Shown here: positions 22,166 to 35,235 of the stretch, piece after piece | Position numbering within the stretch: position 1 is the first letter of the stretch | How the letters are laid out: the number at the start of each line of letters is the position of its first letter | DNA from: Paraspadella gotoi | Lineage: Eukaryota; Chaetognatha | Length of the DNA stretch: 64,000 bases | Reading direction: 5' to 3' | Assembly: GCA_051294375.1 (NCBI GenBank) | Contig: CM119264.1 | Location: 2,695,769 to 2,759,768, forward strand | The notes under the pieces: model-generated | The model's database searches: none | The model's input: only the letters and a program-made list of their open reading frames with translations | Told to the model about the DNA's origin: nothing | Translations under genes and position numbers: made by a program

Positions 22166-23100
22166 CTAGCAAAAAACACAATTACTCGTGATTGATGGAA
22201 TGGATTTAAATGAAATTTTGTGGTTTGGATAGGTAAGGTGTGTGATTGAGCCTGATATTTAAGTTTGATGAATCGTCGCGATGGAAAATGAGTTTTAAAT
22301 GGAAAAAACAAAAAAATATATTCACTCCATTTGAACACCATAAATTGCTCATGAGTGGATGGGCTGGATTGACTGGAATTTTGTATGTGGGTAGGAAAGT
22401 GTGGATTGAACTAGTGAAATCAAGTTCGATGGAAATAGTTTGAGTGGAAATGAGTTAAATGGAAAAAAACAAAAAAACCTGTTTTACTAATTGATATGCT
22501 TCTTTTTCCTTTTTATATTAAATGTTATCTGCAGGATATATTAATAAATCTAATATTAATCAGTTAATTAATCAATTAGTATAAATTAATCAATAAATTA
22601 ATTAATTAGTCAATCAATCCGTCCATCGTCCCATCTTAGCAAAAACTCCAATAACTCGTGATTGGCTGGTTGGAATTGGAATTAAATTTTGTGTGTGGGT
22701 AGGAAAGTGTGTGATAAAGCCTGGATATAAAATTTCGATGGACATCGTGTGAGTGGAAATTAGTTTAAATGAAAAAAACATAAGTCGAATTTTACTAAAA
22801 TCTTTTTACTTATTTTAACCAATAAATACTCCAATTAATCATAATTGATGATAGATGAGTTGAATTTTGTGTGTTGGGTAGGAAAACGTATGAACGAAGC
22901 TTTGATATAAAGTTCAGTGGAAACGTACCAGTGGAAATGAGTTTAAATGAAAAAAATATAAGTCACATTTACTTGAATTTTTTATTTATTTTAACCCAAT
23001 GATAGATTGAGATGAAAATTTTGTGAGCCAGTAGGAAAGTGAGTGAAGAAGCTAGATATACAAGTTTGAACGGGAATGCAAGTTGAAAAAATGATGCAAG
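22166..23100. repeat. Degenerate tandem repeat of about 150-250 bases
   Basis: About five diverged units sharing AACTCGTGATTG, GAAATTTTGTGTGTGGGTAG, GGAAAGTGTGTGA, AAGTTCGATGGAAAT and GAGTGGAAATGAGTTTAAAT. It directly follows the CCGT tract of the hairpin element, so it may be part of the same larger element. No coding capacity seen. Confidence 0.65.
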
Positions 23101-23164
23101 TTGAAAACATGAATGCAAGTTAAAAAATCTTTAAAAGCATAAGGATCGTCGGCTATTTAGCATA

Positions 23165-23260
23165 AAAAGAGAGAAGAGAGAGAGAGAATGAGAGAGTAGA
23201 GAGAGAGAGCGAGGTGAGAGAAGACAGAGAGGAGTTGAGAGAGGAGAGGAGAAAGGAGAG
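23165..23260. repeat. GA-rich tract
   Basis: Imperfect GA run. Copy at 32268-32363. Confidence 0.8.
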
Positions 23261-23605
23261 CATAAAATAAAAAAAATCTTATAAAGACTCAAGAATCGAG
23301 CCAGAGCCCACTATCAATAGAAAATTAATGGAAAAAACCGGGAAAAAAACGAATGATCATGCCGATAAACGAATTGGTTGATGTACTGTAATTGATTGAG
23401 GATACTATTGATTGATGTAATAGTAATTTAATTTGGAAATGTAATAGGAATTGATTATTGATTCGATATAATCAATTATTGATGCGATGAATATCATTCA
23501 CTGCCTGTGATGATAGTCCATTCAGTGATGCGATGATGTATTTCATTGATGCGATGATTGGTCCATTCATTGATTGCGATGGATAGGTCAATAAAACAAA
23601 AAATG

Positions 23606-23634
23606 CGTGTATGAGTGAAAAGAGAGGAGAGAGA

Positions 23635-23676
<42 letters not shown>

Positions 23677-23678
23677 AA

Positions 23679-23724
<46 letters not shown>

Positions 23725-23730
23725 AGAAGA
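23606..23730. repeat. (GA)n microsatellite
   Basis: Interrupted GA run. Copy at 32709-32833. Confidence 0.9.
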
Positions 23731-24072
23731 AAGAAAAGAGAAATAAATCCACGAAAATCTCGGATGAAAATATGGGATTTTGTATTGAAAAAAGCGCGGA
23801 ATAAAATGGCAATTAATAAAAGTTTTTAAGAAGGAAAAATAATCAGAATTTTTTTTCAAAAAACAACGATACATGTGTTTAGGCAAAAGACGGACAGAAT
23901 AGGACCAGACAACACAGAGAGACAGAGAGACAGAGAGAGAGAGAGAGAAGAGAAGCCGCTGCAGAGAAAAAGAGAAAGAGAAAGAGCGATATAATAATAA
24001 AAGAAGAGAGAGAGAGAGAAGGCTCATACAGCCCCTTTAAACCGTTTAAAGAATCAAGCAGTACTTATGGCG

Positions 24073-24146
24073 CCGCACGTAGCGGTGGCTATTCTCCTAC
24101 CCACAAAGGACCCGCGGGACCCCGGGTTCGCGCCATGTTCGTGCGG
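24073..24146 (+). other. tRNA-like 74-base stretch, probably not a working tRNA
   Basis: CCGCACG and CGTGCGG pair perfectly over seven bases and are exactly 74 bases apart end to end. TAGCGGTGGCT sits where an A box would, and GGGTTCGCGCC resembles a B box. The D and T stems do not form at the expected positions, so a decayed tRNA, SINE head or chance hairpin are all possible. Identical copy at 33176-33249. Confidence 0.2.
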
Positions 24147-24207
24147 TTCGTTTTTTTACATTAGTGGGAAAACCCGACATTATTCTAAAAAATTTTTTGG
24201 TAAAAAA

Positions 24208-24221
24208 AAGAGGAGAGAGGC

Positions 24222-24252
<31 letters not shown>

Positions 24253-24300
24253 GAGAGAGAGAGGAGAGAGAGGGAGGAGAGAGAGGAGAGAGAAGAGAGA
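24208..24300. repeat. GA-rich tract
   Basis: Imperfect GA run. Copy at 33311-33403. Confidence 0.85.
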
Positions 24301-24719
24301 ATAGAAGCCTGGCATCGCTGGCAGAGCCGGAACGTCGTTTTTAGAAGAACAAGTGAGGAGAAGGAGAGAGAGAGAGAGCGACATATATTTAAAACGTTTT
24401 TGTTTTGTAAATAAAACATAAACAAATACATATTGATATGAACATAGAATTTTAAAGATTTTGATGATTAGAAGGCCATATATGAAAATCAACTTCCCTT
24501 GATATCACGACTTTCAGAAGCCATGAATTGCAAAATGCGGAGACCGAAAAGAACGAAAAAAAATCGAGGGAGGACAGGACGGGCTTTTGCCCGCCTGGCT
24601 CGATAATAGAGGAATATTTGTTTGTTTTATAAAAATGTAAACAAAACATTTTAAATAACTGGGCCTGACTCAATTTAAGGACATCGGGATGATGACAGCT
24701 GAATGATAAATTATAATTA

Positions 24720-24818
24720 ATCCTATTAATTAATTAATTAATTTAATCTATTAATTATTTATTTAATCTATTAATTAATTAATTATTAAATTAATAATTA
24801 ATTAATTAATTATCGTAG
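24720..24818. repeat. (TTAA)n tract
   Basis: TTAA/AATT tetranucleotides, self-complementary throughout. Copy at 33823-33921. Confidence 0.9.
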
Positions 24819-24857
24819 GCAGACTCCGCATTTGTTTGCTCAAACTTGTTAAATTTT

Positions 24858-25482
24858 GAATTCAGACGAAAAATGATTTATTATTCTACCTTTTTATCTT
24901 TTATATTCAATAGAATCTTTTTTTCTTTCAAATTTGATTCTCGCGCGATTTTCTTTTTTTTTGTTGTTGTTGTTTAATTGACGTTTTTATTTTTCTCTCA
25001 TTTGAGTCAAATTAGTCAAATTTTTGACGCATCTTTTGTTTTCCCTCGTTTCGTTAAAACTCATCGGTTTTTCTTGTTTTTTTTGGTTTTTCCTATTTCT
25101 AAGAAAAGATGTCTTTTATTCGTGCCCCACTTCCCTCCCTAATCTCTTTTCTTTCCTTTCCTCCCTTTTCCCTTTCCTTCCTCCAACCTTTCTCTCTACT
25201 TTCTTCCTCCCTTTTCGTTCCTTTCTTTTCTTTCCTCCTCCTTTCATTATCCTTTTATCTCCCCCATTTTCATTTTCTCCTTCCACCTTCCTCTTTTCCT
25301 CCTTTCCTTTCCTCCCTTTCCTTTCCTCCAAATTTCACTCCTTCCCCTCCCCTCATTTTTTGACGGGCGGCGCCTTTTCGGCCCCATATGGTTTCCGTTG
25401 ACGCTTATGGTCGAGACAGGGGGAAGACGACGACGGCGACGACGATGAAGAAGACGATGAAGACGACGACAACATCAACGAC

Positions 25483-25513
<31 letters not shown>

Positions 25514-25771
25514 TGACGACGACGACGATGAAGAAGACGATGAAGACGACTACATGAACGAGCGACGACGACGAAGAGCACGACGACCATAACGACGACT
25601 TTGAAAATGGCGACAATGAACGATGATTTATGATAATGATGATGATGAATATGATGACAATGATAATATTGAACAATGTAAGAATGACGATGATGACAAA
25701 AAACTCTACGACCACGACTTAACTGACAATGAAGATGACGATGACAACGCTGTAACAGTTTCGGGGCGAAG
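24858..25771 (+). repeat. Unit D, first copy
   Basis: T-rich sequence, a C/T-rich block (25115-25345), then GAC/GAAGAC triplets (25427-25600) and a GATGAT-rich stretch to the 25-N gap. Repeated with many indels at 33961-35170. Confidence 0.85.
25427..25600. repeat. GAC-rich triplet block
   Basis: GAC runs with GAAGAC and AACGAC interruptions. Asp, Arg and Ser-Ser-Ser readings are not genes. Confidence 0.85.
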
Positions 25772-25799
25772 NNNNNNNNNNNNNNNNNNNNNNNNNGAG

Positions 25800-25849
<50 letters not shown>

Positions 25850-28631
25850 AAGAGAGAGATAGAGAGTCATTGCAATTCTCGACGAGGGTCAAACGCGGTT
25901 TTCTCTTTTGTATTCTTCTCACATCAGAAGAATTAATCGTTTTCTTCTTTTTTGGTTTTGGTGTGGCGACGGCTGGCGAGGCCAGTGGCGTGAAAGGCGT
26001 GAAATATTCAGCTGCGGAGTGTTCACACGTTATGATAAACGTGACGCGGAGAAGATTCGCTCATTGGCCCGTAAATGAGTGAATGTAATTATTATTCTAG
26101 TATTAATGATAAATTAAAAAACAAAAAAAAAATCATATGATATGAATTTTAAGCAAGGGTAGCGTATAATTTAACTAAACGAATAATTCAAAAAAAAATT
26201 CCTTAAATAAAAGAAAAAAGAAAGAAACGTGAAAGACAAAGAATCACAACTTCCAAGGCCGAAACTCATAACACAAGGTAATTATATACGGAACTGATAT
26301 AGAAATTAGAACCAGAAAACGCGATGTTCCGAAAGAATAATTATCTCAAACAACGGAATGTATATATCGAGAAACCCCGTATGTAAATAGGCGAAAAGGC
26401 GAAATGGAATCGAGCGCCATTATTCCGGTAAGTGACTCCTTTCAAAGTGTGAACCGTCAAACGGTGAGTTAAGTCGCGCGGTTTCGATTCACATTTTAAT
26501 TCCCTCGTTGATTGGAACCGAAAAAGATGTTGACCTTCGCTAAGTTGACCTCTTGACGGCCCGACCTTTCCTTTCCCGAAGCCAACGTATTGATTGGTCG
26601 ATGTGTGATCTCATGCTTGATCCTCTGCTTTGATACTATGCTTTCGAATCCAAATGTTAGGTTTTAAAGTTTGTGGCTTGGGCTGTTGCCCTCCTTCCGC
26701 TATCGCCGGTTTCCAGCGGTCGACCCGCCAGACTAAAGACCCTCTCGAAAAGGTCGGCCTTTTTTTTTCGGCCCTGTCGGCCTGTGGCCTATTTGGCTTT
26801 GTTGGCCTGTTGGCCTGTTGCCTATTGGTTTGTTGGCCTGTTTGGCTGTCGGCCGAAACTCGAACGTGGCAAGCGCGTCCCTTTTCCCTTTTTCTCTTTA
26901 ACAGGTTAATCGCGTCTACTTCTATCCATTTTAGGTTAGGCTCTCGTGTGAAGTTGATGAAAGAGATGAGATGTTGAAAGAATGTGAAGATATCGGTATG
27001 CGGGTGCTGAGATAAATGCGATAATGTAATTTTAATAACGAAGCGTTAGAAACAGCACGCAATGTATTAATTTATTTTTTAACGTATAAACCGCTTACGT
27101 AATTCCTCACTTTGCTATTTTCCCAATTTTATATTCTTTAGAAAAACGAAAAAAACAAAAAGTTAAAAGTCCCTTTTTGCCAATAAACTAAGTCCCGTCG
27201 GTTTTCGTCTTGAAGTGCTTTTTAAAATATATTAAGCTATTGATTTCATTTTAATTTAAAAATTGCGTTTATTGAGGGCCCAACATTTATCATTTTTTCT
27301 CGATTAGATCTTAATCTTTTGGTCGGTCGCAGTTGTCCGTCTATCATCTGTTTGTCAGCCATGCGTTTAAACCGAACAATTACGAGAGAGCTTTTGATGA
27401 CGATAACAAAATTACAGACGTGAGACAAACGCACAGAGGAAACTGTGATTTGTGATTGTGAAGATAGAAGGTGAAAAAGATGGAAGGAAAAGAGAAGTGA
27501 TAAGAAAAATAAGAAGAGAAGGGGAGGGAAGAAAAGAAAAGAAAAGAAAAGAAAAGAAAAGAAAGAAAAGAAAGAAAAGAAAGAAAAGAAAAGAAAAGAA
27601 AATAGAAAATCTACTAGAAGAGAAAAAATTGGTTCTAGTCAAGCGATTTTAGAACCAGATTAGGTCGGGTTAGGGTCCTTGGGTCGGGTCACGGGGCGGG
27701 TCAGTTTCATGGGTCAGTTCAATGGGTCAGGTCATGGGTCCGTTCAGGGGTGGGTACGGTTAAGGTCATCGACTTTCCAACCCAAATCCTCCTTCGCGCC
27801 TTCCTCGCCTTTTTCAATCTTCGCGCGAAGTTAGAAAACTGGATAATGAGAATGGTATTAAGGGAAGTGGTAAAAGAAAAGTGAAAAGGTGGCAGATGGT
27901 AAATGAGAAATGGTTATTAAGGGAAGTGGTAAAATTAACAGTGAAAAGTGGCGGATGGTAATGATAATGTATCTAAAGGGAAGTTGGTAAAAGAAAAGTG
28001 AAAAGTGGAAATGGTAAATGAGAAAAGGTATGAGGCAAATTGAAAAATAAAAGTGAGAAATGGCAATGTAAAGAGCTGAATTAGGCATAAAGGCCAGAAG
28101 CACAAAGCCATTGCTTAATGTTTGAATCGCCTTTATTTAGAGTCCCATGAATGAAATTGAGGTTCCAAGAACAAAATGGCGACAAAAAAAAGAAGCAAAG
28201 ATAGAAAACAGACAAGATAATTGGCAAATTATAACATGCACAATTTTTTCGAGTTGGAGAAAGTAGAGAACCTAAAGTAGTAAATACTAAAGTAAATACT
28301 AAAGTAAATACAAAGTAAACTACTAAAAGTAGTAAATACTACGTTTACTACATAAAAACTTAGGTTCAGGTCAACGAATCAGATTCAATATATAACCTAA
28401 ATTTTCGTAGATGTAAACCGGTTTTTTTAATGTACTGAGCCCGGCAATTATCGAAGCAGATCCCCCCACCTGAGCCTCGCCGCCGCCCCTGCCGCCGCCG
28501 CAGCGCACGCCGCCGCTGCGCCTCCCCAACCCCGCATTCTGCGACATCCTTCCCGAGTCGTTCGCGACGAAGATGATCTACGCAAGGAAAGCGAAAAAAA
28601 GAGCCGATAATCATCAATCAGGGAAAAGGGG

Positions 28632-28940
28632 GGAGTGGACCGGGGTGGTGGGATTGGTAAGGGATTGGTGGGAGTGGTGGGGAGTGGTAGGGAGTGATGA
28701 GAGTGGTAGGGGAGTGGGGAGTGTAGGGAGTGGAGGAATTGGAAAGGAGTGATAGGGATTGGTAGGAGTGGTAGGGATTGGCAGGGACGTGGTAGGGAGT
28801 GGTATGGGAGGAGTGGTAGGGGGAATTGGTGATGAGTGGGTAGGGATTGGTAAGGAGTGGTAGGGAATTGGTAGGAGTGGGTAAGAGTGGAGGGTAGTGA
28901 TAGGGATGTAGGAATTGGTAAGGAGTGGTTGGGAAGATCC
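28632..28940. repeat. 10-bp array (TGGTAGGGAG), uninterrupted copy
   Basis: About thirty units near one DNA helical turn in length, with indels. It shows that the GC-rich insert is absent from this copy of the segment. Confidence 0.9.
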
Positions 28941-31031
28941 GAGGGAATGATAGCGAGGTTGGTCTAAAAGTCTGGAGTGTGAGTGCCAGGAGTGTTGTTT
29001 TCCCCTTAAAATGAAGGAAACTCTTATGTGAGGATTGGAAGAAGGAGAAATTATCTCAATTCAAAACTCAATTTTCAGAACTAAAATATATACAATTATA
29101 AACATTTATATAATTGAAACATTCTTCGAAATATCATACAACTTCACTGATATGGAACCAGAAGCTCTGGAGTCTTGATTAAAAGCTGAAGGGTCCGGAA
29201 TATAATATTTTTAGTCCGCCGCCGCGAGTACTCGCGGAGCAACTCTATAAGTCCACTTTTTCGTCGGTCAGTCGGTCTGTCAGTCGGTTTGTTTGTCCAT
29301 CGGTCTGCCCACTTACGATAAAAAACATATAATTCGCCTATAGTTGTTTGCTCATTGGCAAACCTGAAATCTAAGGGACTGCTAGCTAGACTCGATGCGT
29401 GCATGTCATAAATTCAAGGGCTAAGAAAGTTTTTTAACTTAATGTCATGTCAAGTCATATCATTGAATAAAGTCACTGGCGGCGCAACCACATTTGAATA
29501 ACCGTTCTTGTTTTTGTTTTTTTTTTGTAAAGAAGGAAGAAGGATTAACCAACGTAGCCTGTCCAAAAGTCCGGGACAATAAATATCTTATTTTCGAATT
29601 GAATGAATAATTTTTCATATTGTTCCTACCGATTTCATAAGTAAAGTAATTAAGATCGATTTTCAAACGTCAGCCTTCAAGTCCGATTTTCAGTATTAAA
29701 GATGACAGATAGCAAGTTTTTTTCGCGCTTAGAACCGAGAGATTTAATTATTCCTGCGGAAAGAGAAATGACTCAATTAAGACTAACACGTCGTGAGGAT
29801 TGACATCTTAGTCGGTAGGAACCGACTTTTCTTTTTCTCCTTTAGAAGTTGGAAATTAGATTTTTGATTCTCAGCGGAAGAAAAATAGGTCATCGAACCG
29901 AATTTTATTTTTAGGCCGGATCTGAAGATCGCAGATTCCGGCTCGATAATCAACTTTGTCGGTCTGTCGGTCGCCCCCTATGGTTTGGGTCGGTCGGTTT
30001 TACTTGAATCATCTTAGAACATTGAATTATGAAAAGTTATGTAAAAATCTCTCCTGTCTGTTTGTTTGTCTATCCGTATTTCGTCAGCCGTCCGTGTCCC
30101 CTTGGCTTTCAACCTTTTATTAAAAGAAAAAAAGGAAGATAAAGGAAAACAGAAACACAAGAAGCAAAATGGAAGTAAAAAAGAGAAAGAAAGAAAAAAA
30201 AGAAGAAAGGAAAAAGAAAGAAATAAAATAAAAGAAAAAAGGAAAGAAAAAGAAAAGAGAAAAGAAAGAAAGGAAAGAAAGAAAAGAAAAGATAAAAAGG
30301 AAAAAAGAAAAGAAAGAAAGAAAATGAGAGAAGAATAAAAAATAAAAGAAGAAAAGGAAAGAAAAGAAAAAAAGAAGCAAAGAAGTCAAGAAGAATCTGG
30401 GCTTCAGCGAATCCCAGTTTTTTTTTTGGGGAGGAGGAAAAAGAAAGACGACGACGACCGACACGACGACGACGATGATGACGACGACTAAGATGTAAAA
30501 AAACATTTCATTTTAGGACGAAAGATTTGAACTACGAAGACATGAACGACGACGACGACGAATGTGACACCACTGAAATTATTAGATAATCTCTAGAATA
30601 AAAGATAAATGGGGATGATTAACATTCTCGGACCATCAATAGGCTATGAATAGACTACATATTTTAAGTAAAAATCACAGAAAGAGTAAAACGTGTAATG
30701 ACAATGACATCAAAATACACGCCATCTCCAGGAAATGATTACGATGAACGACGTCGCGACATCACAACAACCACGACAACAACCAACAACGACAACAAAT
30801 GTTTTTTTTTCCAAAAGTATGAATATTCAAAGTCTCATCACTGATCTTTGCTAAACCTTCACAGTCACCCGTGATCACTGCCACGCTGTCACACTGTCAC
30901 AGTTATGGTGATAATCATCGTCACTGCAATCCCGTTAACTATCAGTTTCAATAAAAAAAATCAACTAATTTTTTATTTTTCGTTTTTGTTCTTTTACAGA
31001 CGAAGAATCGGTCAAATCGAATTCCTCAAAA
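28941..31031 (+). repeat. Unit B', second copy
   Basis: Follows unit B but lacks the 48-bp tandem repeat and reads through the 566-N gap of the first copy. Contains two hairpin-family elements (29210 and 29909) and purine-rich AAAG sequence (30120-30375). No gene seen. Confidence 0.85.
29210..29345. repeat. Hairpin repeat family, element 3
   Basis: TTTTTAG, then the perfect 16-base palindrome CCGCGAGTACTCGCGG (29222-29237), then CTCTATAAGTCCACTTTTTC, a CGGTCAGT tract and TTTGTTTGTCC. Its counterpart in the first copy lies in the gap starting at 19225, which is also preceded by TTTTTAG. Confidence 0.65.
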
Positions 31032-32737
31032 CTTTTTAAATCCAGTTTTTAATTTTTTTTTCTTTTAGTCGGATCTGCTTATCAGCAGATCCCGATCTAA
31101 ACTCACTTTTATAACTCCACTTTTTCGTCCGTCGTCCGCCCGCCTGCCAAATATTGTCGGGCACATCACTTATATCAATGGTCAGAACATCGAATTATGA
31201 TAAATTATGCAAAAAATTGTCGTACCGTTCCGTCTGTCTGCTCCGTCCGTCCGTCCGTCCGTCCCACGCTAGCAAAAAACACAATTACTCGTGATTGATG
31301 GAATGGATTTAAATGAAATTTTGTGGTTTGGATAGGTAAGGTGTGTGATTGAGCCTGATATTTAAGTTTGATGAATCGTCGCGATGGAAAATGAGTTTTA
31401 AATGGAAAAAACAAAAAAATATATTCACTCCATTTGAACACCATAAATTGCTCATGAGTGGATGGGCTGGATTGACTGGAATTTTGTATGTGGGTAGGAA
31501 AGTGTGGATTGAACTAGTGAAATCAAGTTCGATGGAAATAGTTTGAGTGGAAATGAGTTAAATGGAAAAAAACAAAAAAACCTGTTTTACTAATTGATAT
31601 GCTTCTTTTTCCTTTTTATATTAAATGTTATCTGCAGGATATATTAATAAATCTAATATTAATCAGTTAATTAATCAATTAGTATAAATTAATCAATAAA
31701 TTAATTAATTAGTCAATCAATCCGTCCATCGTCCCATCTTAGCAAAAACTCCAATAACTCGTGATTGGCTGGTTGGAATTGGAATTAAATTTTGTGTGTG
31801 GGTAGGAAAGTGTGTGATAAAGCCTGGATATAAAATTTCGATGGACATCGTGTGAGTGGAAATTAGTTTAAATGAAAAAAACATAAGTCGAATTTTACTA
31901 AAATCTTTTTACTTATTTTAACCAATAAATACTCCAATTAATCATAATTGATGATAGATGAGTTGAATTTTGTGTGTTGGGTAGGAAAACGTATGAACGA
32001 AGCTTTGATATAAAGTTCAGTGGAAACGTACCAGTGGAAATGAGTTTAAATGAAAAAAATATAAGTCACATTTACTTGAATTTTTTATTTATTTTAACCC
32101 AATGATAGATTGAGATGAAAATTTTGTGAGCCAGTAGGAAAGTGAGTGAAGAAGCTAGATATACAAGTTTGAACGGGAATGCAAGTTGAAAAAATGATGC
32201 AAGTTGAAAACATGAATGCAAGTTAAAAAATCTTTAAAAGCATAAGGATCGTCGGCTATTTAGCATAAAAAGAGAGAAGAGAGAGAGAGAATGAGAGAGT
32301 AGAGAGAGAGAGCGAGGTGAGAGAAGACAGAGAGGAGTTGAGAGAGGAGAGGAGAAAGGAGAGCATAAAATAAAAAAAATCTTATAAAGACTCAAGAATC
32401 GAGCCAGAGCCCACTATCAATAGAAAATTAATGGAAAAAACCGGGAAAAAAACGAATGATCATGCCGATAAACGAATTGGTTGATGTACTGTAATTGATT
32501 GAGGATACTATTGATTGATGTAATAGTAATTTAATTTGGAAATGTAATAGGAATTGATTATTGATTCGATATAATCAATTATTGATGCGATGAATATCAT
32601 TCACTGCCTGTGATGATAGTCCATTCAGTGATGCGATGATGTATTTCATTGATGCGATGATTGGTCCATTCATTGATTGCGATGGATAGGTCAATAAAAC
32701 AAAAAATGCGTGTATGAGTGAAAAGAGAGGAGAGAGA

Positions 32738-32779
<42 letters not shown>

Positions 32780-32781
32780 AA

Positions 32782-32827
<46 letters not shown>

Positions 32828-33324
32828 AGAAGAAAGAAAAGAGAAATAAATCCACGAAAATCTCGGATGAAAATATGGGATTTTGTATTGAAAAAAGCGC
32901 GGAATAAAATGGCAATTAATAAAAGTTTTTAAGAAGGAAAAATAATCAGAATTTTTTTTCAAAAAACAACGATACATGTGTTTAGGCAAAAGACGGACAG
33001 AATAGGACCAGACAACACAGAGAGACAGAGAGACAGAGAGAGAGAGAGAGAAGAGAAGCCGCTGCAGAGAAAAAGAGAAAGAGAAAGAGCGATATAATAA
33101 TAAAAGAAGAGAGAGAGAGAGAAGGCTCATACAGCCCCTTTAAACCGTTTAAAGAATCAAGCAGTACTTATGGCGCCGCACGTAGCGGTGGCTATTCTCC
33201 TACCCACAAAGGACCCGCGGGACCCCGGGTTCGCGCCATGTTCGTGCGGTTCGTTTTTTTACATTAGTGGGAAAACCCGACATTATTCTAAAAAATTTTT
33301 TGGTAAAAAAAAGAGGAGAGAGGC

Positions 33325-33355
<31 letters not shown>

Positions 33356-33960
33356 GAGAGAGAGAGGAGAGAGAGGGAGGAGAGAGAGGAGAGAGAAGAG
33401 AGAATAGAAGCCTGGCATCGCTGGCAGAGCCGGAACGTCGTTTTTAGAAGAACAAGTGAGGAGAAGGAGAGAGAGAGAGAGCGACATATATTTAAAACGT
33501 TTTTGTTTTGTAAATAAAACATAAACAAATACATATTGATATGAACATAGAATTTTAAAGATTTTGATGATTAGAAGGCCATATATGAAAATCAACTTCC
33601 CTTGATATCACGACTTTCAGAAGCCATGAATTGCAAAATGCGGAGACCGAAAAGAACGAAAAAAAATCGAGGGAGGACAGGACGGGCTTTTGCCCGCCTG
33701 GCTCGATAATAGAGGAATATTTGTTTGTTTTATAAAAATGTAAACAAAACATTTTAAATAACTGGGCCTGACTCAATTTAAGGACATCGGGATGATGACA
33801 GCTGAATGATAAATTATAATTAATCCTATTAATTAATTAATTAATTTAATCTATTAATTATTTATTTAATCTATTAATTAATTAATTATTAAATTAATAA
33901 TTAATTAATTAATTATCGTAGGCAGACTCCGCATTTGTTTGCTCAAACTTGTTAAATTTT
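31032..33960 (+). repeat. Unit C', identical to 21929-24857
   Basis: Same content as unit C at a constant offset of 9,103. The identity stops sharply at both ends, where indels resume. Confidence 0.9.
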
Positions 33961-35170
33961 TGCAATATCAGAACGAAAAATGAAGTTTATATTCTAAAAC
34001 CTTTTATCTTTTATATTCAATAGAATTTTTTTTTTTCCTTTCAAATTTGATTCTCGCGCGATTTTCTCTTTTTTTTTGTTGTTTGTTGTTTAATTGACGT
34101 TTTTTATTTTTCTCAATCCCTTTGAAGTAATTTAGTCAAATTTTTTTTGACGCTCTTTTGGGTTTTCCCTCGTTTTCGTTAAAAAAAATCATCGGTTTTT
34201 TCTTGTTTTTTTTTTTTTCCTATTTCTAGTAAGAAAGAATGTGTCTTTTATTCCGTCGTGCCCACTTCCCCCTAATCTCTTTTCTTCTTTCCTTTCTCCC
34301 TATTTCGCTTTCCTTCCCTCCAACCCTCTCTCTCTTCTTTCCTTCCTCTCCTTTTCTTTCCTTCCTTACTCTTTTTCCTTCTCCTTTTTTCTTTCCTTTT
34401 CGCCTTTCCCCCAAACTCTCCTCTTTTCTTTCCTTCATTTTCTTTCCTCCCTTTTCTTTCCTTTTCTCTTTTTCCTTTCCCCTCCTTTTTCCCTTTCCTT
34501 TCCTCCCACCTTTCTCTCTAACTTTCTCTTCCCTCCTTTTCTTTCTTTCTTTTCTTTTCCTCCTCCTTTCACATTATCCTTTTTTTCTCCCCCATTTTCA
34601 TTTTCTTCTCCTTCCACACCCTTCACCTCTTTTCCCTTCCTCCTCCTCCTTTCCTTTCCCCCCCTTCCTTTTCCCCTCTTCTCAATTTCATCATCCTTCC
34701 CTCCCCCTCATGTTTTTGACAGGGGCGGCGCCTTTTCGGCCCCATTATGGTTTCCTCCTTCCGTTGACGCTTATGTCGAGACAGGGGAAGAACGAACGAA
34801 CGGCGAACCGACGATGAAGAACCGACGATGAAGACTGACGAACAACATATCAACAGACCGACGGGTTGACGGACGACGAACGACGAAACGACGAGCGACT
34901 GACGCGACGAACGACGATGAAGAAGAACGATGAAGAGCGATTACATGAAACGAGAGGCGACGACGACGAAGAGCCGACGACCATAAGACGACTTTTGAAA
35001 AAATGGCGACATGAACGATGATTATGATAATGAATTGACTGGATGAATATGATGACAATGATAATATTTGAACATGTAAGAATGACGATGATGACAAAAT
35101 CTCTACGACCCACAATTTAACTGACAATGAAGATGACCGATGACAACGCTGTAAAACAGTTTTCGGGGGG
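33961..35170 (+). repeat. Unit D', second copy
   Basis: Longer and noisier than D. The C/T-rich block 34255-34690 is expanded and the GAC block (34790-34990) is heavily broken by inserted bases. Confidence 0.8.
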
Positions 35171-35214
35171 AAGTGCTGCTCCAAACACCCAAATGAGACC
35201 CTGAGGAAAGAGAG

Positions 35215-35235
35215 AAGAGAGAAGACAGAGAAGAG

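Larger units (their letters stand above)
21929..24857 (+). repeat. Unit C, first copy (identical to 31032-33960)
   Basis: 2,929 bases with a constant offset of 9,103 to the second copy. Every stretch and conceptual translation I compared was the same. It contains a hairpin-family element, a degenerate AT-rich tandem repeat, four GA tracts, a tRNA-like stretch and a TTAA tract. No gene recognised; the 177-codon Ser/Leu frame at 23494-24027 is mainly a GA-tract reading. Confidence 0.9.
13925..25771 (+). repeat. Long tandem segment, first copy (A'-B-C-D)
   Basis: From the GA tract of A' to the 25-N gap at 25772. The same order of blocks follows in 25797-35170. The offset is about 11.95 kb in the A part and 9,103 bases in the C part, because the GC-rich insert and gap lie between them in this copy only. 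Confidence 0.9.
25797..35170 (+). repeat. Long tandem segment, second copy (A''-B'-C'-D')
   Basis: Begins directly at the GA tract after the 25-N gap and follows the order of the first copy. A'' (25797-28950), B' and D' carry far more one-base indels than the first copy, while C' is identical to C. Confidence 0.9.

Noticed and set aside
24575-24605. GGGC-TTTT-GCCC hairpin resembling a bacterial terminator
   Set aside because: The context is eukaryotic and there is no adjacent gene; short GC hairpins are expected by chance.
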